Positions 6,662-15,267 are shown, numbered from the stretch's first letter. The stretch is 64,000 nucleotides of DNA from Borreliella californiensis (GCF_014205885.1 NZ_JACHFB010000005.1:1-64000); one strand, 5' to 3'. The notes: generated from the sequence alone by a model not told the origin. A program made the numbers and translations.

Positions 6662-7216
6662 TTATATGTTTTGCTTTGTTTTTTTTAAATTTAAATCACA
6701 GTATTCTTTTAATATCTTGTTTAAATAATCTTTATCACTAGAAAAAATCTTATCTAACAAATACCCCGTAAATTTAGCATTGCTTTTATAGAAATCGTAA
6801 CTATCTCGTCTTTTAAGCTGAAATCTTAATGGTTTTATTGAATTTTGAATTGACTTTTTATCTACCACCTCTTTTGATTTTATATTTCTATAAATTTCTA
6901 TCATCCCTTTGTCTCTAATTTCTTTTATACTTACATCTCCTTTTAAAACTCGTTCATATATTTTTAAATATAAATAAGCTTGAGTCCTAGCAATTAAAAA
7001 TTCTTCAATAAAAGACTTGAAACTCACATGCCCATCAATACGATAAAGTTTTTTATTTTTTATGTTGTACAATATTTCCATGATTTTAATTTTATTTTCA
7101 ATATCATTAACCATACTCTTTTTTAAAGCATGCTTATAGTTTTCATACTCCTCCTCCTCGGAAATACCCATCAATCCTTCTTCTCTATCATTCAAAATGA
7201 TTAAATCTTTAGACAT
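6662..7216 (-). CDS. Plasmid partition protein, PF49 family
   Basis: This 184-residue protein has the PF49 hallmarks: an N-terminal acidic stretch with ISEEEEYENYKHALKK, a central helix-rich DNA-binding-like part (FIEEFLIARTQAYLYLKIY), and the C-terminal PLRFQLKRRDSYDFYK with SNAKFTGYLLDKIF. PF49 proteins accompany ParA (PF32) on nearly all Borrelia plasmids and are thought to act as the ParB-like partner. It is the last gene of the PF57-PF50-PF32-PF49 cluster. The 28-bp palindrome at 7260-7287 lies just upstream. The ATG at 7216 is preceded by AAGGAGCG. Confidence 0.85.
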   Translation of the reverse strand: MSKDLIILNDREEGLMGISEEEEYENYKHALKKSMVNDIENKIKIMEILYNIKNKKLYRIDGHVSFKSFIEEFLIARTQAYLYLKIYERVLKGDVSIKEIRDKGMIEIYRNIKSKEVVDKKSIQNSIKPLRFQLKRRDSYDFYKSNAKFTGYLLDKIFSSDKDYLNKILKEYCDLNLKKTKQNI

Positions 7217-7259
7217 CCCTAAAACGCTCCTTAAAAAAAATATGCTTTAAACAGCAGCA

Positions 7260-7287
7260 TTTGTTCGTTTGCGAACAAACGAACAAA
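7260..7287. promoter_or_regulatory. 28-bp palindrome between parA and PF49 (candidate parS)
   Basis: Arms TTTGTTCGTTTG and CAAACGAACAAA are perfect 12-bp complements around a CGAA loop. It is one of the most symmetric and G/C-containing short elements in this AT-rich region. A position between a ParA gene and its partner gene suggests a partition site or an operator for the PF49 product. A transcription attenuator is also possible. Confidence 0.55.
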
Positions 7288-7298
7288 ATAAAATAAAA

Positions 7299-8060
7299 TT
7301 AAATACCTAATATATTTTTTAAGGCTTCTAAACATTCTTGATAATAAGGTTCTTTAACATTGGGTTCTTGTAAATTATTTGCAAACACCTTGACTTTATT
7401 ATAAAAATGAACTTTTCCTTTAATATATTTGCCGTATTTATCTTTAATTGAATTTTCAATACTTTTAAAAGTATTTCTGTTTTTCATGAATTGATTTTCA
7501 ATTATGGATATGTCAATATCTTTATCTAGGTACATTGAAACTTTCTCAATATATTTCATTAAGATAGATAGGCTTTCAACAGAAAATCTTTCAACTTGAA
7601 TAGGAATAATAAGTTTATTAGTAATATTAAGAGCATTATCTAAAAGAGAATCCAAATTGGGTGGCGTGTCAATTATCACATAATTAAAACTATAATTGGG
7701 CAATACTCTTTCTAGCCTATGCTTTAAAAAAAGTTCTTTATAGGAAGTATTCTCCTTGTTAAAAAGGTGTAAACTGGGATGAGAAGGAATAAGATATACA
7801 TTATCATGTATTTTGGTCAAATATTTATCTAAATTAGCATTTGAGTCTTCTTTTAAAAAAGAATAAACATTGTTTTTGCTCAAACTCTTTATATACTTAA
7901 AAAAATAACTAGTTAAACTATTTTGGGGATCAAAATCTACAAGCAAAACCTTTTTATCAAAACTTTTCAAAACAAAACTAAATATAATAGTTAAAACACT
8001 TTTTCCAACGCCCCCTTTAATATTTGCAATGCTAATTATTTCTGGTTTTTTGTTATCCAT
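7299..8060 (-). CDS. parA: ParA partition ATPase, PF32 family
   Basis: This 253-residue protein shows the deviant Walker A motif KGGVGKS (residues 15-21), the A' motif DFDPQNS (42-48) and the Walker B region VIIDTPPNLDSLL. These define the ParA/MinD family. On Borrelia plasmids PF32 proteins set plasmid compatibility and segregation. The start overlaps the PF50 gene by 25 bp, so the two are probably co-translated. The PF32 type normally distinguishes plasmid types, so its closest match would name this plasmid. Confidence 0.95.
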   Translation of the reverse strand: MDNKKPEIISIANIKGGVGKSVLTIIFSFVLKSFDKKVLLVDFDPQNSLTSYFFKYIKSLSKNNVYSFLKEDSNANLDKYLTKIHDNVYLIPSHPSLHLFNKENTSYKELFLKHRLERVLPNYSFNYVIIDTPPNLDSLLDNALNITNKLIIPIQVERFSVESLSILMKYIEKVSMYLDKDIDISIIENQFMKNRNTFKSIENSIKDKYGKYIKGKVHFYNKVKVFANNLQEPNVKEPYYQECLEALKNILGI

Positions 8061-8611
8061 TTAATTATAATTCCTCCATTTGATAAATTTTTATTGTAGA
8101 ATCTGTATACTTTATGTTCTAGATTAATTATTCTCTCTAATAGATTTTGAGCATATTTTTTTTTAAATTTTTCTTTTTTTGTTAAAGCGTGAATTGCTTT
8201 TATATAACAAAAAACACTTCCTTTCTTATATCTAAATTCTATGTAATGGATTTTATACATAGGTATAGTTTTGATAGCTTTTGTAATAACATCTTTATAT
8301 TTAAAAAAAAGTGGCCTTGTTAATCTTTTAAATCCATAAAACATTCCCAAAAATTCATCATTAATACTCTCTTTAATTCTAAATAAATGAAAATTACTTT
8401 TTTCATTTATATCAAATAAATTCCTTAATGTAATAAAAAATTTATTTTCGTTTCTTTGATTTATACCAAATGTATAAATATCTCTAAATATTTTTGTATG
8501 ATATAATGTTTTGTTATTTATTTTCTCTTTTTTTATGAAAATATTGTTTTTCTTTTTTAGCAATCCAATTTCCATTTCTTTGTATTTTAGACCTTCTAAT
8601 ATTTGATTCAT
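8036..8611 (-). CDS. Plasmid maintenance protein, PF50 family (DUF226)
   Basis: This 191-residue protein has the family core FFITLRNLFD, FLGMFYGFKR, YIEFRYKKGSVFCY and the C-terminal NLSNGGIIIKWITKNQK. PF50 proteins belong to the conserved replication/partition cluster of Borrelia plasmids; their biochemical role is not established. It lies 18 bp after the PF57/62 gene and overlaps parA by 25 bp. A second, divergent member of this family is at 28519-29193. Confidence 0.85.
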   Translation of the reverse strand: MNQILEGLKYKEMEIGLLKKKNNIFIKKEKINNKTLYHTKIFRDIYTFGINQRNENKFFITLRNLFDINEKSNFHLFRIKESINDEFLGMFYGFKRLTRPLFFKYKDVITKAIKTIPMYKIHYIEFRYKKGSVFCYIKAIHALTKKEKFKKKYAQNLLERIINLEHKVYRFYNKNLSNGGIIIKWITKNQK

Positions 8612-8629
8612 ATTTTAACCACAAATCTC

Positions 8630-9322
8630 TCATTTGTCGTAACATATTTGATTTTTAATTCTTTTTAACCATTCTTTTGTCTCTATCCTTTTATATAAAT
8701 ATTTTCTTTTGTTATAATTTTCTTTAACCTTATCTAAGAAATTTATTTTTTTAAATTTTAATAAAGTTTTTATTTTTGAATCTATGAAATTTAAATTTTC
8801 ATTTTTTGTTTTGTGTAAAATTTTTTCTTTATTATTTATATGTTTTTTATTATTTATAATATGACTGACATTTTTAGTTGCATTCTTTAGACTAAAAGCC
8901 CTAACCCCTTTATTTTTGAAGTATTTTTTTTGTGTTTCTTTTGTAAATTTATATATTGCGTTAGCATCATGTTCAATAGTATTTTGCTTATCTTTAAGTA
9001 CACAGTTTAAATTATTATTACTATATTTGTTGACTGAATATCTTATATATGAACCATTCCCTTCTCCTAATCTTAATAAAGTTTTTTTAATAATACTTTT
9101 ATCACATAACCAAGTTAAATCTTTTCTAAGGGTTCTTAGTGCAATCTCCTTAAGTCCATCTTGGGCTAGAAAATAATTTAATGTATTTAAAATAAATTTT
9201 TGATTATATCTAATAGCATTTTTCTGGAAATACTTAAGTATTGATAAGATTTTGTAATATCTGATTTGATATTTTTTTAATAGATTTGCATTGGTTTGAA
9301 TTTTAAGGTTGTCTATTTTCAT
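8630..9322 (-). CDS. Plasmid replication protein, PF57/62 family
   Basis: This 230-residue basic protein starts MKIDNLKIQTNANLLKKYQIRY and contains a winged-helix-like segment (ALRTLRKDLTWLCDKSIIKKTLLRLG, residues about 61-86). The C-terminal half is Lys/Asn-rich and ends TKEWLKRIKNQICYDK. PF57/62 proteins are needed for autonomous replication of Borrelia plasmids. It is shorter than the roughly 350-residue members. A TTAGGAG site precedes the ATG, and a promoter-like sequence lies at 9356-9384. Confidence 0.75.
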   Translation of the reverse strand: MKIDNLKIQTNANLLKKYQIRYYKILSILKYFQKNAIRYNQKFILNTLNYFLAQDGLKEIALRTLRKDLTWLCDKSIIKKTLLRLGEGNGSYIRYSVNKYSNNNLNCVLKDKQNTIEHDANAIYKFTKETQKKYFKNKGVRAFSLKNATKNVSHIINNKKHINNKEKILHKTKNENLNFIDSKIKTLLKFKKINFLDKVKENYNKRKYLYKRIETKEWLKRIKNQICYDK

Positions 9323-9355
9323 TCTATACTCCTAACTGTATTTACAATTATGCTT

Positions 9356-9384
9356 ATGATACACAATTTTAATTGGAAAGTAAA
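9356..9384 (-). promoter_or_regulatory. Probable promoter of the plasmid maintenance cluster
   Basis: On the minus strand TTTACT, a 17-bp spacer and TATCAT lie about 35 bp before the PF57/62 start. The terminator at 9447-9482 separates it from the phage late operon upstream. Confidence 0.5.
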
Positions 9385-9446
9385 TATTTGAGAATGAACA
9401 TCTTTTTATTTAAAAATAATTCTTTTATTCCACTAGTAGAATAGAA

Positions 9447-9523
9447 GAAAAAGACCATTAGCAAAGGCTAAAGGTCTTTTTCAAGGTATTGATAGTTGCA
9501 TAATAAATTATGCAACTATCAAT
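9447..9523 (-). ncRNA. Candidate small RNA (about 77 nt, two hairpins)
   Basis: A near-consensus promoter lies just upstream on the minus strand. The predicted RNA starts near 9523 with a perfect 15-bp hairpin (TTGATAGTTGCATAA around TTTA, positions 9489-9522). It ends in a second hairpin, GAAAAAGACC/GGTCTTTTTC with an inner TTAGC/GCTAA stem (9447-9482), which is a standard rho-independent terminator. No reading frame is present. Promoter, structured body and terminator fit in about 110 bp, which argues for a free-standing RNA. Possible roles are copy control or control of phage genes; neither is shown. The terminator would also stop the late operon. Confidence 0.6.
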
Positions 9524-9529
9524 GCTGAT

Positions 9530-9558
9530 ATTATATACTAAAAAAGATAAAATATCAA
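9530..9558 (-). promoter_or_regulatory. Strong promoter for the candidate small RNA
   Basis: TTGATA, a 17-bp spacer and a perfect TATAAT on the minus strand, about 30 bp after the tape measure stop codon. The match to the sigma-70 consensus is 11 of 12 bases. Confidence 0.7.
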
Positions 9559-9587
9559 GTAATTTGAAAATTTTTTTACATTTTTTT

Positions 9588-12500
9588 CTACTCTGCCATT
9601 CTAAATCCCATTAGATGTTCTTTTGATTTTAGCATTCTAACTAATTTTTCAGCATCAAGCACATCTCCATTAAAGTTATAGTAAAAATTATTTATAACTG
9701 TACTGCTTTGGGTTTTTTGTAATTTGGTAATTTCTTCTGCAATAATTTTAGCTTCAAGTTTGCGTAAATTTTCATCTATTGGTGCAGGAGTTATTCTTAC
9801 TAATTCGGGTTGACCAAACTCACTAGACATTACACCTGAGTTTGGCATATATGTTGGTTTATTCGAAACAAACCGTGCACCACCACGAGCAAGTTTTATC
9901 TCCTCAATAGATCCGGCTGATTTTACTTTTGCAATTCTTTTAAGTATCTCATCTAAAATTTTTTGCGTCTTTTTTAACCTATCATACTTGCCCAAATTCC
10001 ACGAACTTTCAGCATTTACTTTATCAACTTCGGCCTGTGCTTTTATTCGTTCGGGCTCTAGTTTAGAAAGTTTGTTTTTGCGTTCTACTTCTATTTTTTT
10101 AGTCTCTTCGGTTTTAGTAAGTTGAGTGGTTTCTATATCTTTTTTTGTTTTATATTCTGTTTGTACATCGTGTAATCTTTTTTGAAATTCTTCACCAGAT
10201 ATTTGTCCTTTACTTTGAGCTTGTTTGAGAAATTCTATTTCTTTAGTGTATTCATCATCTAATTCACTCAATTTTTCTTTTCTCATTTTGATTTCGGCGT
10301 CAAATCTCTCTTCAAGCTTTTGAAGTTCGACTTCACTTCGTTTTTCAAGTTCTTCCAAATCTTCGTCCCGTTGTTTTTCAATTGCTTTAATTCTCGCTTT
10401 TTCTTGCCCCTTGAAAAGTCCCCAAATAAAATCGGTCAATCCTGTTATAAGCTCCGCAATGGCTGTTCCAGCAGGTCCAAACATTGCTCCAAAAGCTTTT
10501 ACTCCACTTTTCCAAGATTCGTACATTTGTGTTGTCATTTTTTCTAAAACTTCACCAAAATTCACATCCTCCCCATTAATAGCATTATGAATTTCTTCTC
10601 CAATACTTTCTCCCATATCCTTATTCAAAAATTTGCCCACTATATCTTTTATAAAGGCATTTGAGAAGGCTTCTAGGCCGTCTATCATGCTGTCATATAA
10701 GCTTTTTGTCGTATCTTTAGCTTTCTCAGCCATTTGTTTCATAGAGTTTTGGTTGGTTTCATTTAGCTTTTCGAATTCTGATTTGTGCTCATCCACGAAT
10801 TTTTTATACATTGTTTGAATTTTGGATGCCATCTTTTTTTCAGCACTTGCTCTTTCTTTTGCTGGAAGTAGCATTGTTTTCCACTCTAAGTCGGTTATTT
10901 CTTTTTGCAGAGCTTTTTGAGCTTCAACAAAAGATCGATCTAAAGCGGTTTTTTCAAATTCATTAACCTGCTTTTCAAGTGCGACTACAACTTGCCTGTT
11001 AGACTCGTTCAGAGTTTCTAAACTTTTTCCATATTTTTCTACGAACGCTTTGTTCTTTTCATTGATTTCATCATTAAGCTTCTGTAAAGCACTTACTTGA
11101 TCTGTATGGGGCGTGGTTTTGATTATTTCCCTTTCACGACTTTCTTTTTTTTTTAGTAACTTTTGGTACTCATTCACAAAATCATAATTGGAGTTATTGA
11201 ACTCATTTACTGATTTTTCAACTCCGGCTAAAATTTTCTTGTTCTCGTCCGATAAATCGTCAAAAGTTTTGGAGTATTCATTTATAAATTGTTGGTTTTT
11301 TTCCTTTATTGTTTTTTCAAGCTTCCTTAAGGCTTGTTCTCGTGCTTTCCCGATATTTTTATGGTCTTGATAGATTTTCCTCTGCTCATTAAATATTTCG
11401 TCTTGCAGCTTTTGATAGTCTTCTGCCATTTTCTTGTTAAAATTGGTTTTTGCATTTGGATCAAACTTTTTATCCCTTTCGGGTTCGGGACTGGAAGTGT
11501 CTTTTTCTTTTTCGGTCTTTTTCCAAAAAGTAACCAGATTTTTCAATTTTGTATACGTTTTGGATATCATATCTATCAACTTTTGAACCAATTTGATAAT
11601 GGGCTCAAACGCTCCCTGAAAACGATTTAAAAATCCACTAGAAACATATGTTGCAAGTTCTTTTAGCTTGCCAATTACGTATTTGATTCCCTCGTAGAGT
11701 TTCACAAAGGGCGTGGTAATGGCCTTGAACAACATTTTTATACCTTGCACCCACTTACCGGTAAGATATACTACAAGCTCACCCAATTTGGTAGTTAAGT
11801 ATATTGTAGCTGTAGTCACCTTGGTCAAAGGAACCATGATTGCTACCATAAGAAATTGTTTTACTTTTTCAAATCCAATCATCATTGGCTCTAGAGCTTT
11901 TCCAATGTCTAAGAAAAGCTTTTCGCTCATTTTAGCAGTTTGCTGTTGAGCTTGAGCTAAAGTTTTTGCTTCTTTGGCCGTTTTGCCGTAAAATTTACCA
12001 CCTTCGCTAGTGGCCTTAGAAAGAGCCTTATTTAGAGTCTCGAATCCTATTTTTCCATCGCTCGCTGCCTTATATAATGCTTTTCCAGCTAAACCAGCTT
12101 CTTCTGCCAAAATGTCTGTAATGTCAACACCCGCGTCACGAAGTGCATACAAATCTTCTAAATTCACTTGATTACTCGATTCTACACGAGAATATACTTC
12201 GGCTAATTTCTCAAGCCCCTCGCTACTTCCACCAGCAGCCTCCCCAAACATTTTAATTCTCTCTTCAACTTCACTCGCAGTTGCACCATAAGAAAGCATT
12301 GTTTTAGCAGCATTAGCAATAGCGTCTCTAGTAAAAAGAGTTTCATCGCCAAAAGCTCTCATTGATTCTGCTAAAGATTTTCCAAGTTTTTCATTTCCAA
12401 GCATATCGGAAAACGTTGACACTTCTTCGTTGAATTCATCAAGAGCATCCATAGCACCATCAAAAATTCCACTTATTGTAGAGCCGATTGCTTGTAGAGC

Positions 12501-12890
12501 TTTTACAGCTATAATAATTGGGGCAAAAGCCGCCAACATTTGGTTGAATGCTTCACCAGTTTTGTTTGCTAAATTCTTTACACTTCCTAAGCCTTTTCCA
12601 ACACTTTTTAGAACTTTGCCTATACTTTTCATGCCGCCAGCTTTAGAACTTACAGAATCAACAGAATTTGCAAGAGATTTGAAGTTTTTACTAGCATTCT
12701 GCGAACTTTTATTTAAAGCTTTTTCTAAATTTGATCCAGATGTAGTAGATTTTTCTAATTTTGACTTCAAATCATCCAGACTTGAAAATTTTTGTTCGGC
12801 AATTTTTTTTAGAGTTTCTGCTATTGAGTCCAGCTTTTCATTGTTGCTGATCGACATTGATAGCGGAATTATTATTTCATCAAGTTTCAT
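9588..12890 (-). CDS. Phage tail tape measure protein
   Basis: This 1100-residue protein is the longest gene of the unit. It has the tape measure signature region at about residues 155-275 (FSDMLGNEKLGKSL, ALRDAGVDITDILAEEAG), hydrophobic segments near 115-140 and 340-380, and long charged coiled-coils at about 490-780 and 870-1010. Tape measures set tail length and enter the cell envelope during DNA delivery. About 1100 residues predicts a long, flexible tail of roughly 165 nm if the usual 1.5 Å per residue holds. Its ATG overlaps the end of the chaperone extension (ATGA). It is the last gene of the late operon. Confidence 0.9.
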   Translation of the reverse strand: MKLDEIIIPLSMSISNNEKLDSIAETLKKIAEQKFSSLDDLKSKLEKSTTSGSNLEKALNKSSQNASKNFKSLANSVDSVSSKAGGMKSIGKVLKSVGKGLGSVKNLANKTGEAFNQMLAAFAPIIIAVKALQAIGSTISGIFDGAMDALDEFNEEVSTFSDMLGNEKLGKSLAESMRAFGDETLFTRDAIANAAKTMLSYGATASEVEERIKMFGEAAGGSSEGLEKLAEVYSRVESSNQVNLEDLYALRDAGVDITDILAEEAGLAGKALYKAASDGKIGFETLNKALSKATSEGGKFYGKTAKEAKTLAQAQQQTAKMSEKLFLDIGKALEPMMIGFEKVKQFLMVAIMVPLTKVTTATIYLTTKLGELVVYLTGKWVQGIKMLFKAITTPFVKLYEGIKYVIGKLKELATYVSSGFLNRFQGAFEPIIKLVQKLIDMISKTYTKLKNLVTFWKKTEKEKDTSSPEPERDKKFDPNAKTNFNKKMAEDYQKLQDEIFNEQRKIYQDHKNIGKAREQALRKLEKTIKEKNQQFINEYSKTFDDLSDENKKILAGVEKSVNEFNNSNYDFVNEYQKLLKKKESREREIIKTTPHTDQVSALQKLNDEINEKNKAFVEKYGKSLETLNESNRQVVVALEKQVNEFEKTALDRSFVEAQKALQKEITDLEWKTMLLPAKERASAEKKMASKIQTMYKKFVDEHKSEFEKLNETNQNSMKQMAEKAKDTTKSLYDSMIDGLEAFSNAFIKDIVGKFLNKDMGESIGEEIHNAINGEDVNFGEVLEKMTTQMYESWKSGVKAFGAMFGPAGTAIAELITGLTDFIWGLFKGQEKARIKAIEKQRDEDLEELEKRSEVELQKLEERFDAEIKMRKEKLSELDDEYTKEIEFLKQAQSKGQISGEEFQKRLHDVQTEYKTKKDIETTQLTKTEETKKIEVERKNKLSKLEPERIKAQAEVDKVNAESSWNLGKYDRLKKTQKILDEILKRIAKVKSAGSIEEIKLARGGARFVSNKPTYMPNSGVMSSEFGQPELVRITPAPIDENLRKLEAKIIAEEITKLQKTQSSTVINNFYYNFNGDVLDAEKLVRMLKSKEHLMGFRMAE

Positions 12891-13177
12891 CTACTTATGC
12901 TCTCGCTCTCAAGATTTTTGATGTACAAATTGAGTTCGTTCAAAACTAAAACAAACCAGTAATTTTGCTCAAAAAGACCGCCCCTATTGGGCAAGCTGCC
13001 AATACTTTTTGAAAGTAAGGCTTGATTCAGTAAATGCAGAATAGCATCCTCATTATATTTAATCCAGGGAAGTTCCTTTTTCATATTCACTATGAATTCT
13101 GAATTCACGCGGTCTGCAAAATTCAGAATTTGGTCATAGTGATTTTTTTTTGTAATATAAGCGAATGCAAGCTCTAC
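12887..13177 (-). CDS. Tail assembly chaperone extension (gpT-like), made by -1 frameshift
   Basis: This frame has no good start of its own; the first candidate is GTG at 13108. It is open back to the AAAAAAG heptamer at 13177-13183, where a -1 slip from the preceding gene enters it as VELAFAYITKKNHYDQ. The product would be a 238-residue fusion: 142 residues from the upstream gene plus 96. In lambda-like phages the G and GT chaperones arise in the same way and recruit tail tube subunits to the tape measure. Position directly before the tape measure fits. Confidence 0.75.
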   Translation of the reverse strand, partial: VELAFAYITKKNHYDQILNFADRVNSEFIVNMKKELPWIKYNEDAILHLLNQALLSKSIGSLPNRGGLFEQNYWFVLVLNELNLYIKNLESESISR

Positions 13178-13183
13178 TTTTTT
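13088..13183 (-). promoter_or_regulatory. -1 ribosomal frameshift signal
   Basis: The heptamer A AAA AAG (13177-13183) sits in the zero frame just before the TAG stop of the upstream gene. It is the classical slippery sequence of E. coli dnaX type. Downstream (13088-13141) two nested perfect inverted repeats, CACTATGA/TCATAGTG and ATTCTGAATT/AATTCAGAAT, give an 18-bp stem with an internal bulge. The spacer to the stem is about 35 nt, longer than the usual 5-9, so the hairpin may not be the stimulator. Confidence 0.75.
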
Positions 13184-13602
13184 GAAACACGCTCAACCCT
13201 TAGAGTATCTGCCAGGAAATTAATTTCGATTGCAAGACTTGAAAGCATGTCTTGAAACAAGATAGCGTCACTTTCAACCATTTCTTTGGTGATAACTTCT
13301 CCTTGTTGATTTTCAAGGCCGACAAATTCTACCACATTTTCATCCCAAATTTTTTTTACAAATTGAATTTGAGCACTTGTCGACTCAATCATAGCATTGG
13401 AATTGGTTTTACCATTCTGGCCATTCAATTTTTTGAAAAGTTCGATTTGTCTTGCCTTTAGCTTTTCTACAAACCCGTAGTTAATGTCTTTCAAAACCAC
13501 ATATGCTTTCTCTTCTTCTTTGATATTTTCCTTACCGTTTCTAATATAGTCTGGAATATAGGGTAACATTACCCTGCCAGTCAAATTAACATTAATTACC
13601 AT
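13174..13602 (-). CDS. Tail assembly chaperone (gpG-like)
   Basis: This 142-residue soluble protein starts MVINVNLTGRVMLPYIPDY and ends VERVSKK at the slippery site. It lies between the tail tube gene and the tape measure gene, the fixed place of tail assembly chaperones in siphophages and myophages. The family is not recognisable by sequence, so the assignment rests on position, size and the frameshift site. An AGGAGGCAAC site precedes the ATG. Confidence 0.7.
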   Translation of the reverse strand: MVINVNLTGRVMLPYIPDYIRNGKENIKEEEKAYVVLKDINYGFVEKLKARQIELFKKLNGQNGKTNSNAMIESTSAQIQFVKKIWDENVVEFVGLENQQGEVITKEMVESDAILFQDMLSSLAIEINFLADTLRVERVSKK

Positions 13603-13611
13603 TGTTGCCTC

Positions 13612-14430
13612 CTAAATTTTGAAGAACCTTGCATCTTGAATATAGTCGCATGAAAGCGATACTAAGGGTTTTGTTAGAGTAAGCTGGCACTTTAGATCGA
13701 TTTTTTGATTGTTCAAGTCCTGGCTTGGGTTGTAAGTTGCAATTTGTCCTTCGCCCACCATGAATTTGGTTCTTTGATCTTGATCTGCAATTTGATCTAC
13801 AAAAAGTACCGTGAACTCGTAATTTGTAGGCAAACTACGTTTTCCAATTTGCCATTGGTTATTATTTTTTGAAATATCTTGTGTTATGAAATGCGATTTT
13901 TCTATATATGTATCTAGGATTTCTTCCTTATTAGTTGCGGTTTCTCTAACGGAATACCCGCTAAACTCAACAGTTTGCTCTGGTATTTTTCCAATCGCCG
14001 AGATCGATCCGCAAGTTGTTTTTAGAGTTTCTGTAGCTTTTGTTGAGCTAATGGTATATGAATATCCTAAGCAATATGTTTTGAAAAGTAGAACATCAAT
14101 TTCATCAGCATTATCACATACTTGGGACATTTTTGTCAAAAGATCTTTGTTATAGTAGAAAATACTACCTTCTTTTAGATCTAAATCTGATGTAAGTTTT
14201 GACTTAGAATCAATCTTTTTAACCCTAAAAATGCATTCGCTAATTGACTTCCATTTGCTAGGCTTTGTTATGTTTGAACCCAAATCTTTTACAACTAAAT
14301 TAGTAGGATCTGTTCCAGAAGGTTCACTATTATTTTTGATGTCTGAACCCTTGAAATTCCACTTGAATTTTTCAATATTCACCGTAACTAGCACTGCACC
14401 AGTCGGCATTCTCAATTTTTCAATTGCCAT
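13612..14430 (-). CDS. Probable tail tube/sheath-region protein
   Basis: From the ATG at 14430, with a GGAGGT site, the product MAIEKLRMPTGAVLVTVNIE has 272 residues. An upstream TTG at 14460 lies in the preceding gene and is less likely. The sequence is beta-rich, with alternating short hydrophobic segments and no membrane helix, and ends SLSCDYIQDARFFKI. Position before the chaperone pair and after the tail terminator-like gene is that of the major tail tube protein. No sequence motif proves it. It could be one of the Borrelia phage DUF families known from cp32 plasmids. Confidence 0.6.
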   Translation of the reverse strand: MAIEKLRMPTGAVLVTVNIEKFKWNFKGSDIKNNSEPSGTDPTNLVVKDLGSNITKPSKWKSISECIFRVKKIDSKSKLTSDLDLKEGSIFYYNKDLLTKMSQVCDNADEIDVLLFKTYCLGYSYTISSTKATETLKTTCGSISAIGKIPEQTVEFSGYSVRETATNKEEILDTYIEKSHFITQDISKNNNQWQIGKRSLPTNYEFTVLFVDQIADQDQRTKFMVGEGQIATYNPSQDLNNQKIDLKCQLTLTKPLVSLSCDYIQDARFFKI

Positions 14431-14863
14431 TTTTACCTCCACGACAATTAATGTAATCAACGCTATCTATCCTAATTCCCAATGTTGAATCAACCAATGT
14501 TACCATTCTTGCATCAGAAGCTTCGTCTTCAACCTGGGAATCGTCAATGCTAAAATACTTCAACGAATAATTTAGCATCAGAAACGCCACAATTATATTT
14601 GCAATCTCAAGTCCTAAAGTAGGACGCATGCTACACTCCGTGTAAATTATGAACTTTGGGCACAAAAGCATCGAATAATTTTTGCAATGATTCAGAATTT
14701 CTCCAGTACTTTTTACTGCAAAGACAATTGATGGCAAGTCTAAATTTGAACATGCAAACATTTCAGACTTGTAATATACTTTTGTGGTTGTTTGTTTACA
14801 AGTAGCCAAGTAAGTTTTCAAATTTTTTTTCAGATTAATGACAAATTCTTCTATGTGCTTCAT
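14420..14863 (-). CDS. Probable tail terminator/completion protein
   Basis: This 147-residue protein begins MKHIEEFVINLKKNL. It overlaps the previous gene by 4 bp (ATGA) and the next by 11 bp. A cysteine-rich middle (LCPKFIIYTECSM) and a hydrophobic helix (IANIIVAFLMLNYS) are visible. The gene order neck protein, this gene, tail tube matches the tail terminator of siphophages. The call rests on position only. Confidence 0.45.
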   Translation of the reverse strand: MKHIEEFVINLKKNLKTYLATCKQTTTKVYYKSEMFACSNLDLPSIVFAVKSTGEILNHCKNYSMLLCPKFIIYTECSMRPTLGLEIANIIVAFLMLNYSLKYFSIDDSQVEDEASDARMVTLVDSTLGIRIDSVDYINCRGGKNGN

Positions 14864-15252
14864 CTAAGTAATTTTGCAGACTCCTTTGCTAAATCGCTTG
14901 TCCAGTTTGTATATTGGTTTTTAGGTTTTCTCTTCTTCAGAGATAGCCAAATGGGTACCGCTGAGGGTTCTATCCCCTTATATGCTGCCCAACTTTTGAT
15001 TTTTGTTAGACTTGGAGCTGGCAAATTGTTGTTATATGCCTGTCCTGAGTCTAGAAATTCAGAAAGAGGGGAGCCTACTTTTACTTTTAAACTCAACCCA
15101 AAATCAGTTTCTTCTAAATCAATATTTGTTACATTTGACAATCGTCCGGGGATATGTGATTTTAATGTATCTAAATTTTTTTTGACTTTGAATCCTACGA
15201 AACTTTTTGCATTATCAAATATAGATTTTCTTATTTTTTCTCCAATTTCCAT
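14860..15252 (-). CDS. HK97 gp10-like neck/head-tail joining protein
   Basis: This 130-residue protein contains FLDSGQAYNNNLPAPSLTKIKSWAAYKGIEPS, written here only for its key elements: S-G, the P-A-P-S-L turn and the W-A-A-Y-K-G-I helix. HK97 gp10-type proteins have the same order (an ESG-T-x-x-M-x-P segment followed by W-A-x-x-K-G). It joins head and tail. It overlaps the tail terminator-like gene by 4 bp. Confidence 0.6.
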   Translation of the reverse strand: MEIGEKIRKSIFDNAKSFVGFKVKKNLDTLKSHIPGRLSNVTNIDLEETDFGLSLKVKVGSPLSEFLDSGQAYNNNLPAPSLTKIKSWAAYKGIEPSAVPIWLSLKKRKPKNQYTNWTSDLAKESAKLLR

Positions 15253-15267
15253 TTGTTATCCTTTTGG

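Noticed and set aside
12430-12921. 163-aa frame antisense to the tape measure
   Set aside because: No ribosome site, no family likeness, Ser/Phe-rich composition expected from the opposite strand of a Lys/Glu-rich coiled-coil gene.
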